Source of the DNA: SIG471 sp045638565
GTDB lineage: Bacteria; Bacillota; Clostridia; Oscillospirales; Butyricicoccaceae
Direction: 5' to 3'
Length of the DNA stretch: 5,821 bases
Assembly: GCA_045638565.1 (NCBI GenBank)
Contig: JAZUBN010000160.1
Location: 1-5,821, forward strand
Shown piece after piece: positions 1-5,809 of this stretch. Made by a program: the position numbers and the translations under genes. Positions within the stretch are counted from its first letter, which is position 1; each line of letters begins with the position of its first letter. The notes beneath the pieces were generated by a model. It was not told the origin of the DNA and ran no database searches. It saw only the letters and a program-made list of their open reading frames with translations.

Positions 1-56
1 AATATATTAACAGGCAAAATACATGTAAAATATTTTGATTTTTTTGAAATTTACTC

Positions 57-85
57 TTGACATTTTGGCTTGTATACAGTATACT
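57..85 (+). promoter_or_regulatory. Strong sigma-A type promoter of the ylxM-ffh operon
   Basis: A perfect -35 TTGACA lies at 57-62 and a -10 TATACT at 80-85, separated by the ideal 17 bases. Transcription should start near 91-93, about 26-28 bases before the ylxM start codon, leaving a short leader. The 56 bases before it are AT-rich and show no gene end or convincing hairpin, so this looks like a dedicated promoter for the cluster instead of read-through from an upstream gene. The boxes are read directly; the start point is inferred from normal spacing. Confidence 0.88.
72..84. promoter_or_regulatory. Direct/inverted GTATAC pair over the -10 box
   Basis: GTATAC occurs twice around a single A (72-77 and 79-84). 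GTATAC is itself a palindrome, so the element is both a tandem and an inverted repeat. It covers the end of the promoter spacer and most of the -10 box. A protein bound here would block RNA polymerase. It could equally be chance, because the -10 box itself supplies part of the second copy. No binding protein is known to me for this site. Confidence 0.4.
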
Positions 86-86
86 A

Positions 87-107
87 TGTAAAGTGATTTA
101 CTTTACA
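87..107. promoter_or_regulatory. Perfect 8-bp inverted repeat at the ylxM transcription start, candidate operator
   Basis: TGTAAAGT (87-94) and ACTTTACA (100-107) are exact reverse complements separated by five bases (GATTT). The repeat begins one base after the -10 box, spans the expected transcription start and ends inside the Shine-Dalgarno. The start near 91-93 means the left arm would be only partly transcribed, so a DNA operator is more likely than an mRNA hairpin. The first gene of the operon, ylxM, encodes a helix-turn-helix protein, which makes autoregulation possible. That link is inference. Confidence 0.6.
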
Positions 108-118
108 GGAGGTGTTGT

Positions 119-493
119 ATGAAAAGTGATACTTATTATATGACTATGCTCTATGATTTTTACGGTAATTTGCTCACAGATAAACAGAAGGATCTTTTCG
201 ATCTTTACTATAATGAGGATCTTTCCCTTTCTGAAATTGCTGACAATATCGGCATTACACGTCAGGGCGTACGCGATGGTATCATGCGTTCAGAGCTTCT
301 CCTGAGAAATACAGAAGACAAACTTGGTCTTGTCAAAAGATACTCCAATATTCAGGGCTCTCTTGACAGTATCCAGGACGCCATCAGCGAAATTGCCAGA
401 GTAAATGCAACTCAGGTGAAAAATCCTACTATCGCTAAAAATATAGATATTATCGTCAATATGGTAAAACTGCTCTCCGAGCAGGAGAAATAG
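119..493 (+). CDS. ylxM: YlxM (UPF0122) helix-turn-helix protein of the SRP operon
   Basis: This 124-residue protein is a member of the YlxM family, small proteins of roughly 110 residues almost always encoded just before ffh in Gram-positive bacteria. Residues about 19-60 form a helix-turn-helix like sigma-70 region 4: LTDKQ at 19-23, then SLSEIADNIGITRQGVRDGI from 37. A helical, probably oligomerising tail follows (about 62-120). Streptococcal and other YlxM proteins have been linked to the signal recognition particle, but the exact role remains unsettled. The HTH also permits DNA binding, and a palindrome sits in its own promoter. The start has an excellent AGGAGG at 107-112, six bases upstream. 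Ten bases separate it from ffh, and its TAG stop is part of the ffh Shine-Dalgarno (TAGGAG). The tail is slightly longer than usual. Family assignment is firm; molecular function is not. Confidence 0.93.
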   Translation: MKSDTYYMTMLYDFYGNLLTDKQKDLFDLYYNEDLSLSEIADNIGITRQGVRDGIMRSELLLRNTEDKLGLVKRYSNIQGSLDSIQDAISEIARVNATQVKNPTIAKNIDIIVNMVKLLSEQEK

Positions 494-502
494 GAGAACA
501 AT

Positions 503-1843
503 ATGGCATTTGAAGGTCTTGGAGATAAGCTTTCCTCAGTTTTCAAAAAGCTTAAATCTCACACCCGTCTGACCGAGTCCGATATCAAGGAAGCTACCAG
601 AGAGATAAGAATGGCTCTTCTTGAGGCCGACGTAAACTTCAAAGTAGCTAAGGACTTTGTCGCACGAATCAATGAAAAAGCTGTTGGCGTGGACATTCTC
701 GAAAGTCTTTCCCCTGCCCAGCAGGTAATTAAAATTGTTAACGAAGAACTTACTTCCCTTCTCGGCGGTTCTCAGGCAAAGCTTAATATGTCTTCCCAGC
801 CGCCTACAGTTGTTATGTTTGTAGGTCTTCAGGGTGCCGGTAAAACAACAAATGCAGCAAAACTTGCCGGCTACTATAAAAAGAGAGAAAGTAAACGTCC
901 TCTGCTCTGCGCTTGTGACGTCTATCGTCCGGCAGCCATCAATCAGCTTAAGGTTGTAGGCGAATCTCTCGGAATTCCTGTTTTTGAACAGGGTCTCGGC
1001 AATCCAATCGAAATTGCAAAGAATGCTTATGCTCATGCAAAGCTTCACGGCAATGATCTTCTTATCATCGATACAGCAGGTCGTCTTCATATCGACGAAC
1101 AGCTTATGAATGAGCTTAAGGAAATCAAAGCAGAAATCAAGCCTCACGAAATAATGCTCGTTGTCGATGCGATGACTGGTCAGGACGCAGTTAATGCAGC
1201 AAGTGCTTTTAACGAAGCTCTCGGTATTGACTCAGTTCTTATGTCAAAGCTTGACGGTGATGCACGTGGCGGTGCCGCTCTTTCGGTTAAATCTGTTACA
1301 GGCAAACCAATTAAGTTTATTGGTACCGGTGAAAAGCTCGATGCAATTGAGCCTTTCCACCCTGACAGAATGGCTTCCCGAATTCTTGGTATGGGTGACG
1401 TGCTCTCCCTTATCGAAAAGGCTCAGACATCTTTCGACGAGAAGAAGGCTCTTGAACAGGTCAAGAAAATGCAGACTGGCAAGTTCACTCTTACAGATTT
1501 CTATGACCAGCTTTCACAAATGAAGAATATGGGTTCTATGGCGGATATCGCAGCTATGCTCCCTGGCAATATGGCAAAGTCAATCGGCGATGCCAAAGTT
1601 GATGAAAAGCAGATTGCTCACATTGAAGCTATCATCCTTTCGATGACTCCAAAGGAAAGAGAAAACCCTGATATTCTCAATTACTCCCGCAAAAAACGAA
1701 TTGCTGCAGGCTGCGGCCTCAAAATTGAAGACATCAACCGTCTTCTCAAGCAGTTTAATATGACTCAGCAGATGATCAAACAATTTTCCGGTAAAGGAAA
1801 AGGTAAAAAACGTGGATTTGGCGGCTTGAAACTGCCATTCTAA
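503..1843 (+). CDS. ffh: Signal recognition particle protein Ffh (SRP54 GTPase)
   Basis: Ffh binds the SRP RNA and the signal sequences of nascent membrane and secreted proteins, and delivers ribosomes to the receptor FtsY at the membrane through paired GTP hydrolysis. The 446-residue length is normal. The N domain spans about 1-95. The GTPase domain shows the P-loop GLQGAGKTT (108-116), DVYRPAA (139-145), DTAGR (190-194) and SKLDGDARGGAA (248-259). The last has Ser for the common Thr in the guanine-specificity motif. The M domain (about 300-430) carries the flexible signal-binding loop region around 333-357 and the RNA-binding SRKKRIAAGCG (395-405). The basic glycine-rich tail ends GLKLPF. 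All functional motifs are intact. Translation starts at ATG 503, six bases after AGGAG (492-496), which overlaps the ylxM stop. The SRP RNA gene is not in this window. Confidence 0.98.
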   Translation: MAFEGLGDKLSSVFKKLKSHTRLTESDIKEATREIRMALLEADVNFKVAKDFVARINEKAVGVDILESLSPAQQVIKIVNEELTSLLGGSQAKLNMSSQPPTVVMFVGLQGAGKTTNAAKLAGYYKKRESKRPLLCACDVYRPAAINQLKVVGESLGIPVFEQGLGNPIEIAKNAYAHAKLHGNDLLIIDTAGRLHIDEQLMNELKEIKAEIKPHEIMLVVDAMTGQDAVNAASAFNEALGIDSVLMSKLDGDARGGAALSVKSVTGKPIKFIGTGEKLDAIEPFHPDRMASRILGMGDVLSLIEKAQTSFDEKKALEQVKKMQTGKFTLTDFYDQLSQMKNMGSMADIAAMLPGNMAKSIGDAKVDEKQIAHIEAIILSMTPKERENPDILNYSRKKRIAAGCGLKIEDINRLLKQFNMTQQMIKQFSGKGKGKKRGFGGLKLPF

Positions 1844-1895
1844 ATATAAAAATAATTAATAAAACACATAAACACAATTACGGAGGAATTTTAAA

Positions 1896-2135
1896 ATGGT
1901 AAAAATCAGACTTAGAAGAATGGGCGCAAAGAAGAACCCAATTTATCGTATCGTTGTAGCAGACTCCCGTTACCCACGTGACGGCCGTTTCATCGAACTT
2001 CTCGGCACATACAACCCAAATACTAACCCAAGCGAATTCAAGATCGATGCAGAACGTGCAACAGCATGGATCAAGGACGGCGCTCAGCCAACAGATACAG
2101 TTCGCGCTTTGCTCAAAAAAGCAGGTGTTTTGTAA
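1896..2135 (+). CDS. rpsP: 30S ribosomal protein S16
   Basis: S16 is a small-subunit protein that binds 16S rRNA early and helps assembly of the 30S body. The 79-residue product starts with the family signature MVKIRLRRMGAKKNPIYRIV, continues with VADSRYPRDGRFIELLGTYNP (from 27), and ends with a helical segment through TDTVRALLKKAGVL, all typical of a full-length short S16. GGAGG at 1882-1886 lies nine bases before the ATG. The 52-base gap after ffh is AT-rich and holds no hairpin terminator, so co-transcription with ffh is likely. All five prolines are CCA and threonine is mostly ACA, unlike the mixed usage in ffh, which suggests selection for high expression. The next gene begins only three bases after the stop. 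Confidence 0.98.
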   Translation: MVKIRLRRMGAKKNPIYRIVVADSRYPRDGRFIELLGTYNPNTNPSEFKIDAERATAWIKDGAQPTDTVRALLKKAGVL

Positions 2136-2138
2136 TCT

Positions 2139-2384
2139 ATGGCTAACACAAACTTGACCGAGCTTTTGACCTACATAGCCAAAAGCTTAGTGGATAACCC
2201 TGATGAAGTGTCTGTAGTGGGCGTTCTTGAGGGTGACACTCTCACTTTGCAGCTTCGTGTTGCAAGTGGTGATATGGGCAGAGTTATCGGCAAGCAGGGC
2301 AGAATTGCGAAAGAAATTCGTACAATTGTAAAAGCTGTCGGTAGCCGCCAGAATCAGAGAGTACTGGTCGACATTTTAGACTAA
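2139..2384 (+). CDS. khpA: KhpA (YlqC) KH-domain RNA-binding protein
   Basis: This is a single KH domain of 81 residues, matching the small YlqC/KhpA family. The core VASGDMGRVIGKQGRIAKEI spans about 41-60, with the RNA-gripping GxxG loop as GKQG at 51-54, followed by the helix IRTIVKAV and a C-terminal strand RVLVDI. In streptococci and other Firmicutes, KhpA pairs with KhpB (EloR/Jag) and binds RNA to influence cell elongation and division; here that is family knowledge only. Only three bases separate it from rpsP, and the best ribosome site (AGGTG at 2123-2127, inside rpsP) is weak and 11 bases away, so translational coupling to rpsP is likely. A hairpin follows immediately, placing khpA at the end of a transcript segment. 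Confidence 0.95.
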   Translation: MANTNLTELLTYIAKSLVDNPDEVSVVGVLEGDTLTLQLRVASGDMGRVIGKQGRIAKEIRTIVKAVGSRQNQRVLVDILD

Positions 2385-2389
2385 TCAAA

Positions 2390-2422
2390 AAAGGACTGCT
2401 TTTATAAAGTAGTCCTTTATTT
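2390..2422 (+). terminator. Hairpin with interrupted U-tract between khpA and rimM, partial terminator or attenuator
   Basis: A 13-bp stem with one G-U pair is formed by AAAGGACTGCTTT (2390-2402) and AAAGTAGTCCTTT (2406-2418) around a three-base TAT loop, followed by ATTTG. On the plus strand the T run is broken (TTTATTT), so termination would probably be leaky. Read on the minus strand the stem is followed by an unbroken run of six T, a better terminator, although no minus-strand gene ends nearby. It starts six bases after the khpA stop and leaves the rimM ribosome site free. Confidence 0.7.
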
Positions 2423-2441
2423 GTAAATTTAGGAGATTTTT

Positions 2442-2945
2442 ATGACATTATTAGAAGCTGGAAAAATCATAAATACTCATGGTGTTAAAGGTGAAGTCAA
2501 AATCGAAAATTACTGTGATGATGAAATCTTTTTCAAGAAAATCAAAACTGTATATATAGACTCTGTTCCCTACAACTTCATTTCCAAACGTCCACACAAA
2601 AACTTTGTTCTTGCGGTAATCGAAAATATTGACACAGTAGAAAAAGCTATGGCTTTAAAAAATAAAGTTATCTACTTTGACAAGGATTCTGTAAAACTCA
2701 GACAGGGACAGTTCTTCATTTCTGATATCATTGGATTTGATGTATTCGACGAACGTTCATCAAAAATTATCGGCAAGCTTAATCGTGTAGATGAGCTTCC
2801 GCACACACGCCTTTATCTCATTAAAAATGAAGATGATATTGACATTATGATTCCAGATGTCCCTGAGTTTGTCAAGAGTGTAGATTTTGAATCAAAAACC
2901 ATTACCGTTTCTACTATTAAAGGTATGTTGCCTGATGAAAATTGA
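2442..2945 (+). CDS. rimM: Ribosome maturation factor RimM
   Basis: RimM assists late maturation of the 30S head and binds S19. The 167-residue length is typical. The N-terminal RimM beta-barrel opens with AGKIINTHGVKGEVKI (6-21). A PRC-barrel begins near FFISDIIGFDVFDE (91-104), a divergent form of the usual YYxxDLIG, and continues with GKLNRVDELPHTRLYLI (111-127) and the conserved IMIPDVPEFVKSVD (135-148). It ends with KGMLPDEN, equivalent to the common ieGL ending. AGGAG at 2431-2435 lies six bases before the ATG. The last 11 bases overlap the start of trmD. It sits directly behind a probable attenuator, so its level is likely below that of rpsP and khpA. Confidence 0.96.
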   Translation: MTLLEAGKIINTHGVKGEVKIENYCDDEIFFKKIKTVYIDSVPYNFISKRPHKNFVLAVIENIDTVEKAMALKNKVIYFDKDSVKLRQGQFFISDIIGFDVFDERSSKIIGKLNRVDELPHTRLYLIKNEDDIDIMIPDVPEFVKSVDFESKTITVSTIKGMLPDEN

Positions 2946-3660
2946 TATTTTGACTCTTTTCCCCGAACAAATTGACGCAGTTCTTGGCGGAAGTATCATT
3001 GGCAGAGCTCAGACTGCAGGAATCGTTTCAATAGAGTCTCATAATATAAGAGACTACACCCTGAGTAAACAGAAACGAGTTGACGACTCCCCATATGGTG
3101 GTGGTGCCGGGATGGTAATGCAATGTGAGCCTCTCTCCCGCTGTCTTGATTCCGTCAAAAATGGCGAAAAAGTACACACTATCCTTATGTCCCCACGCGG
3201 TAAAACTTTTAACCAGGAAAAAGCTCGTGAACTCGCCTCTCTCGGCAGATTTATAATTGTTTGCGGACATTATGAAGGCATAGATCAGCGTTTCATCGAT
3301 GAATGTATTGATGAAGAAATTTCTCTCGGCGATTTTGTGCTTACTGGTGGTGAAATTGCTGCTATGGCAGTTTCAGATGCTGTTTGTCGATTAATTCCAG
3401 GGGTCCTTTCAGAAACAGTATGTTTTGAAGACGAAAGTCATTGGAATGGTCTTCTTGAATATCCTCAGTATACTCGTCCGGAAGTTTGGAACGGTATTCC
3501 TGTTCCTCCTGTATTGCTTTCCGGACATCACAAAAACATAGAGGAATGGCGTATGTATCAGTCGCTGACAATTACAAAGGAAAAGCGTCCTGATATGTAC
3601 GAAAAAATCGAATTGACCAAGTCACAGCAAAAAATTCTTAAAAAATTTGAAAACACATAA
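2935..3660 (+). CDS. trmD: tRNA (guanine-N1-)-methyltransferase TrmD
   Basis: TrmD uses S-adenosylmethionine to make m1G37 next to the anticodon of some tRNAs, which prevents +1 frameshifting; it works as a dimer with a trefoil knot. From ATG 2935 the protein is 241 residues and begins MKIDILTLFPE, the classic TrmD start. The open frame extends to an ATG at 2887, but that would add 16 unrelated residues. Motifs are DDSPYGGGAGM (50-60), LMSPRGK (84-90), CGHYEGIDQR (110-119), SLGDFVLTGGE (130-140), R152 in CRLIPGVL and LLEYPQYTRP (173-182). The position aligned with the catalytic Asp of E. coli TrmD (D169 by my recall) is Glu167 here. The start overlaps rimM by 11 bases, with a weak AAAGG at 2919-2923, so translation is probably coupled. 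The gene ends just before a strong hairpin, and rplS does not follow. Confidence 0.97.
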   Translation: MKIDILTLFPEQIDAVLGGSIIGRAQTAGIVSIESHNIRDYTLSKQKRVDDSPYGGGAGMVMQCEPLSRCLDSVKNGEKVHTILMSPRGKTFNQEKARELASLGRFIIVCGHYEGIDQRFIDECIDEEISLGDFVLTGGEIAAMAVSDAVCRLIPGVLSETVCFEDESHWNGLLEYPQYTRPEVWNGIPVPPVLLSGHHKNIEEWRMYQSLTITKEKRPDMYEKIELTKSQQKILKKFENT

Positions 3661-3661
3661 T

Positions 3662-3693
3662 ATAAAACCGATATCACACGATATCGGTTTTAT
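3662..3693. terminator. Bidirectional intrinsic terminator between trmD and the convergent lipoprotein gene
   Basis: A perfect 14-bp stem is formed by ATAAAACCGATATC (3662-3675) and its complement (3680-3693) around the loop ACAC. The stem carries four A at the left foot and four T at the right, so either strand produces a hairpin followed by a U-rich stretch. It fills the 36-base gap between the trmD stop (3660) and the lipoprotein stop (3697), and its right foot is only three bases from the latter. It can serve both operons and limit antisense read-through. Confidence 0.9.
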
Positions 3694-3696
3694 TAT

Positions 3697-4683
3697 TTAT
3701 TTTATGTATTCCTTATAATTGACTGCATCAATTTGCTTGTATACGTCTGCTATCTTGACAACAGCATTTGCCTTCCAACTTTCAAGAAGCATTTCATATT
3801 TGATATCAATCGCTTCGGAAAGAATTTCATCGTGATGATTGTCATAATAACCGGCGTCTACAGGATACCTCTTTATAATATAAAATCCGTCGGCGGCAGA
3901 ATATGGTCCGGCAATTTCATTTTCTTCAATTTCAAGAGCATGATTGAAAATATCTATATCCTCCAGCTCCAGTTTTGAGTAAACAAATCCCTCCGGATAA
4001 ACCCTCATTCTGTAATCATCATTATATTTTTCAATGAGAAGATCAAAATCCTTCCCCGGCTCTTTTGAGCCTTCAGCTACGATTCTTGCCAGTTTAAGCT
4101 GCTCGTCATACTCTTCGTCAGGTACAGGTTCATTATCATCCGTTAAAGTACTCATACAAATGTATTTAACTTTGACATAATTTTCGGCAAAAAACTGACG
4201 AAGTGTCTGATCTGTAAAACCAATACTTTCAGGCTGATCTGTATTTTCTGTAAGGTATGCCATAAGTTTAGTATGATAGTAGCTTTGTTCCTGTGTTTTT
4301 TTATACACTCTGTCATTAAGTGCAGCCTCATTAAGAAACTCGAGATATTTCGCACTGCCTCCAAGATCATCTATGAATTCCTCACGCAGTGCCTTTATCT
4401 CCTCTTTTTCTTCTGCTGTAAGTTCAATATTGTATTCTTTGCATTTTTGCAGAACAATAGTATTATTTACAGCAGTTTCAAGTGCTGTTTCTTTGATTTT
4501 TTCGATATCTTCTTTTGTCAGCTCTTCAGGATTATCATAAGATGCAAGCTCGTAATTCAGGTAATACGCAAATTCACTTCCATCAATTTTGTCACCATTT
4601 ACACTGATCACAACAGGACTCGAAACGCATCCGCTCAACAGGAAGATACATAAAGATAATGATAATAAAAGTATTTTTTTCAT
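3697..4683 (-). CDS. Lipoprotein with SurA/PrsA-like layout and a degenerate parvulin domain
   Basis: This is a predicted membrane-anchored extracytoplasmic folding factor of 328 residues. Starting at ATG 4683, residues 1-19 form a lipoprotein signal, MKKILLLSLS followed by LCIFLLSGC with the lipobox Cys at 19. An earlier ATG (4716) would put 11 charged residues first and lie inside mfd, so it is rejected. Residues about 23-145 resemble the helical SurA_N-type chaperone region (VISVNGDKIDGSEFAYYL at 25-42). Residues about 170-275 follow the parvulin outline (KVKYICMST, then GKDFDLLIEKYNDD, PEGFVYS, NEIAGPYSAADGFYIIKRY). The two His of parvulins, in the HIL and GYHIIK motifs, are Tyr174 and Tyr268 here, so isomerase activity is doubtful. 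AGGTG at 4688-4692 overlaps the mfd stop, four bases from the ATG. It is probably co-transcribed with mfd. No specific gene name is justified. Confidence 0.85.
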   Translation of the reverse strand: MKKILLLSLSLCIFLLSGCVSSPVVISVNGDKIDGSEFAYYLNYELASYDNPEELTKEDIEKIKETALETAVNNTIVLQKCKEYNIELTAEEKEEIKALREEFIDDLGGSAKYLEFLNEAALNDRVYKKTQEQSYYHTKLMAYLTENTDQPESIGFTDQTLRQFFAENYVKVKYICMSTLTDDNEPVPDEEYDEQLKLARIVAEGSKEPGKDFDLLIEKYNDDYRMRVYPEGFVYSKLELEDIDIFNHALEIEENEIAGPYSAADGFYIIKRYPVDAGYYDNHHDEILSEAIDIKYEMLLESWKANAVVKIADVYKQIDAVNYKEYIK

Positions 4684-4690
4684 TTTACAC

Positions 4691-5809
4691 CTATATTTCT
4701 CTGTATATTCTGACAAAATCCTCTGCTACTTTCAAAGGAACTTCCTTTTTTTCAATTGTAACAGTAACGTAAGGCGCACCGGTAGCATTGAAAATAATTT
4801 TCCTTTTAAATCTTTCATGGCTTGCAATTTTAATAGCCTTTTCCACATCGGATACAGCAAAATGAATAATAAGCTTATCCTTTTTCTGTACGATCTCCGA
4901 AACACCCACTTCTGCGGCATTCGCTCTCAATAAAGCAACTGAAAGAAGTGTAACCGCCTGTTTAGGAGGTTCACCGAATCTGTCAATGAGTTCATCAAGC
5001 ATATCCTGATATTCATCGACATTCTGCACCTGACCTATACGCCTGTATAAATCGATACGCTGCTCAGCGCTTGAAACATACTTTTCAGGCAAAATCGCAT
5101 CAGAAACAATATCGATATGTGCTTCAACTTTTGCTGTTTTAGGATTATCAGAAAGCTCATTTACTGCCTTTTCAAGCAATTTCAGATACATATCATAACC
5201 AACAGACATCATATGTCCTGACTGTTCGCCTCCAAGCAAATTACCTGCGCCTCTTATTTCAAGATCACGCATCGCAATCTTAAAGCCTGCACCGAATTCT
5301 GCAAACTCTCTCATCGCACTGAGGCGCTTCTGTGAAATTTCCGAAAGCACCTTCCCCCTTCTGTATGTCAGATATGCATATGCGTGTCTATGCGAGCGTC
5401 CCACACGCCCTCTTATCTGATGAAGCTGTGAAAGTCCCATCTGGTCGGCATTTTCAATAATAATTGTGTTTACATTAGGAACATCGATGCCTGTTTCAAT
5501 GATGGTGGTACATACCAGGACCTGTATCTCACCGTTGTAAAGTCGGTTCATTTTGTCAGAAAGCTGTTCCTCATCCATTTTGCCATGTGCACTGTCAACC
5601 GAAATATCCGGGAATCGCTTTCTGATTTTCTGGCATACACTTTCAATGCTTTCAACTCTGTTATGAAGATAGTATACCTGACCTCCTCGGGATATTTCCT
5701 TGGAAATGGCATCAAATATGATTTCATCATTGTATTCGAGCACATATGTCTGCACAGGCATACGATCACGCGGAGCTTCTTCAAGAACAGACATAAAGTC
5801 GGAGGCCAA
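4691..5809 (-). CDS. mfd: Transcription-repair coupling factor Mfd, C-terminal part only
   Basis: Mfd removes RNA polymerase stalled at DNA damage and recruits UvrA; it is a DNA translocase of about 1150 residues, of which the last roughly 370 are here. Counting from the TTG at 5809, recognisable Mfd sequence begins at MSVLEEAPRDRMPVQTYV (6-23). It continues with the second RecA-like domain: GGQVYYLHNRV (42-52), AHGKM (74-78), TTIIETGIDVPNVNTIIIEN (101-120) and motif VI QIRGRVGR (131-138). The translocation motif FKIAMRDLEIRGAGNLLGG follows (176-194), then the C-terminal D7 regulatory domain (about 230-330). The N-terminal UvrB-like modules, RNA polymerase interaction domain and first motor domain lie outside the window. 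TTG is not a real start: the frame closes at a TAA (5816-5818), and the bases beyond about 5794 do not give the expected Mfd residues. The TAG stop overlaps the Shine-Dalgarno of the next gene. Confidence 0.94.
   Translation of the reverse strand: MASDFMSVLEEAPRDRMPVQTYVLEYNDEIIFDAISKEISRGGQVYYLHNRVESIESVCQKIRKRFPDISVDSAHGKMDEEQLSDKMNRLYNGEIQVLVCTTIIETGIDVPNVNTIIIENADQMGLSQLHQIRGRVGRSHRHAYAYLTYRRGKVLSEISQKRLSAMREFAEFGAGFKIAMRDLEIRGAGNLLGGEQSGHMMSVGYDMYLKLLEKAVNELSDNPKTAKVEAHIDIVSDAILPEKYVSSAEQRIDLYRRIGQVQNVDEYQDMLDELIDRFGEPPKQAVTLLSVALLRANAAEVGVSEIVQKKDKLIIHFAVSDVEKAIKIASHERFKRKIIFNATGAPYVTVTIEKKEVPLKVAEDFVRIYREI

Noticed and set aside
1..56. Tail of an upstream gene such as ftsY, or a terminator
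   Set aside because: The 56 bases are AT-rich, with no recognisable peptide in any frame and no stable stem followed by a T-run.
536..1147. 203-codon open frame on the minus strand inside ffh
   Set aside because: It lies wholly antisense to a perfectly conserved ffh, has no recognisable domain and no ribosome site, and is a by-product of ffh codon use.
1194..1523. 109-codon open frame on the plus strand inside ffh
   Set aside because: It is an out-of-frame reading of ffh with a composition-driven Leu/Ser-rich product and no family resemblance.
1826..1858. Possible promoter before rpsP (TTGAAA followed by AT-rich sequence)
   Set aside because: No -10 box falls at 16-18 bases from TTGAAA; the candidates sit at 13, 15 or 21 bases and are poor matches. 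The AT-rich gap alone explains them.
4273..4653. 126-codon Phe/Ile-rich open frame opposite the lipoprotein gene, resembling a membrane protein
   Set aside because: The Phe/Ile richness is the complement of Glu/Lys codons of the lipoprotein. There is no ribosome site and no promoter.
4684..4716. Upstream ATG at 4716 as the lipoprotein start
   Set aside because: It would place charged residues before a clear lipoprotein signal and lies inside mfd; the ATG at 4683 has the ribosome site and starts the signal peptide exactly.
5807..5809. TTG as a genuine start of a short Mfd-like helicase
   Set aside because: The product would lack the first motor domain with the ATP-binding motif and would begin in the middle of a conserved region; no ribosome site precedes it. 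A partial gene at the window edge is far likelier.
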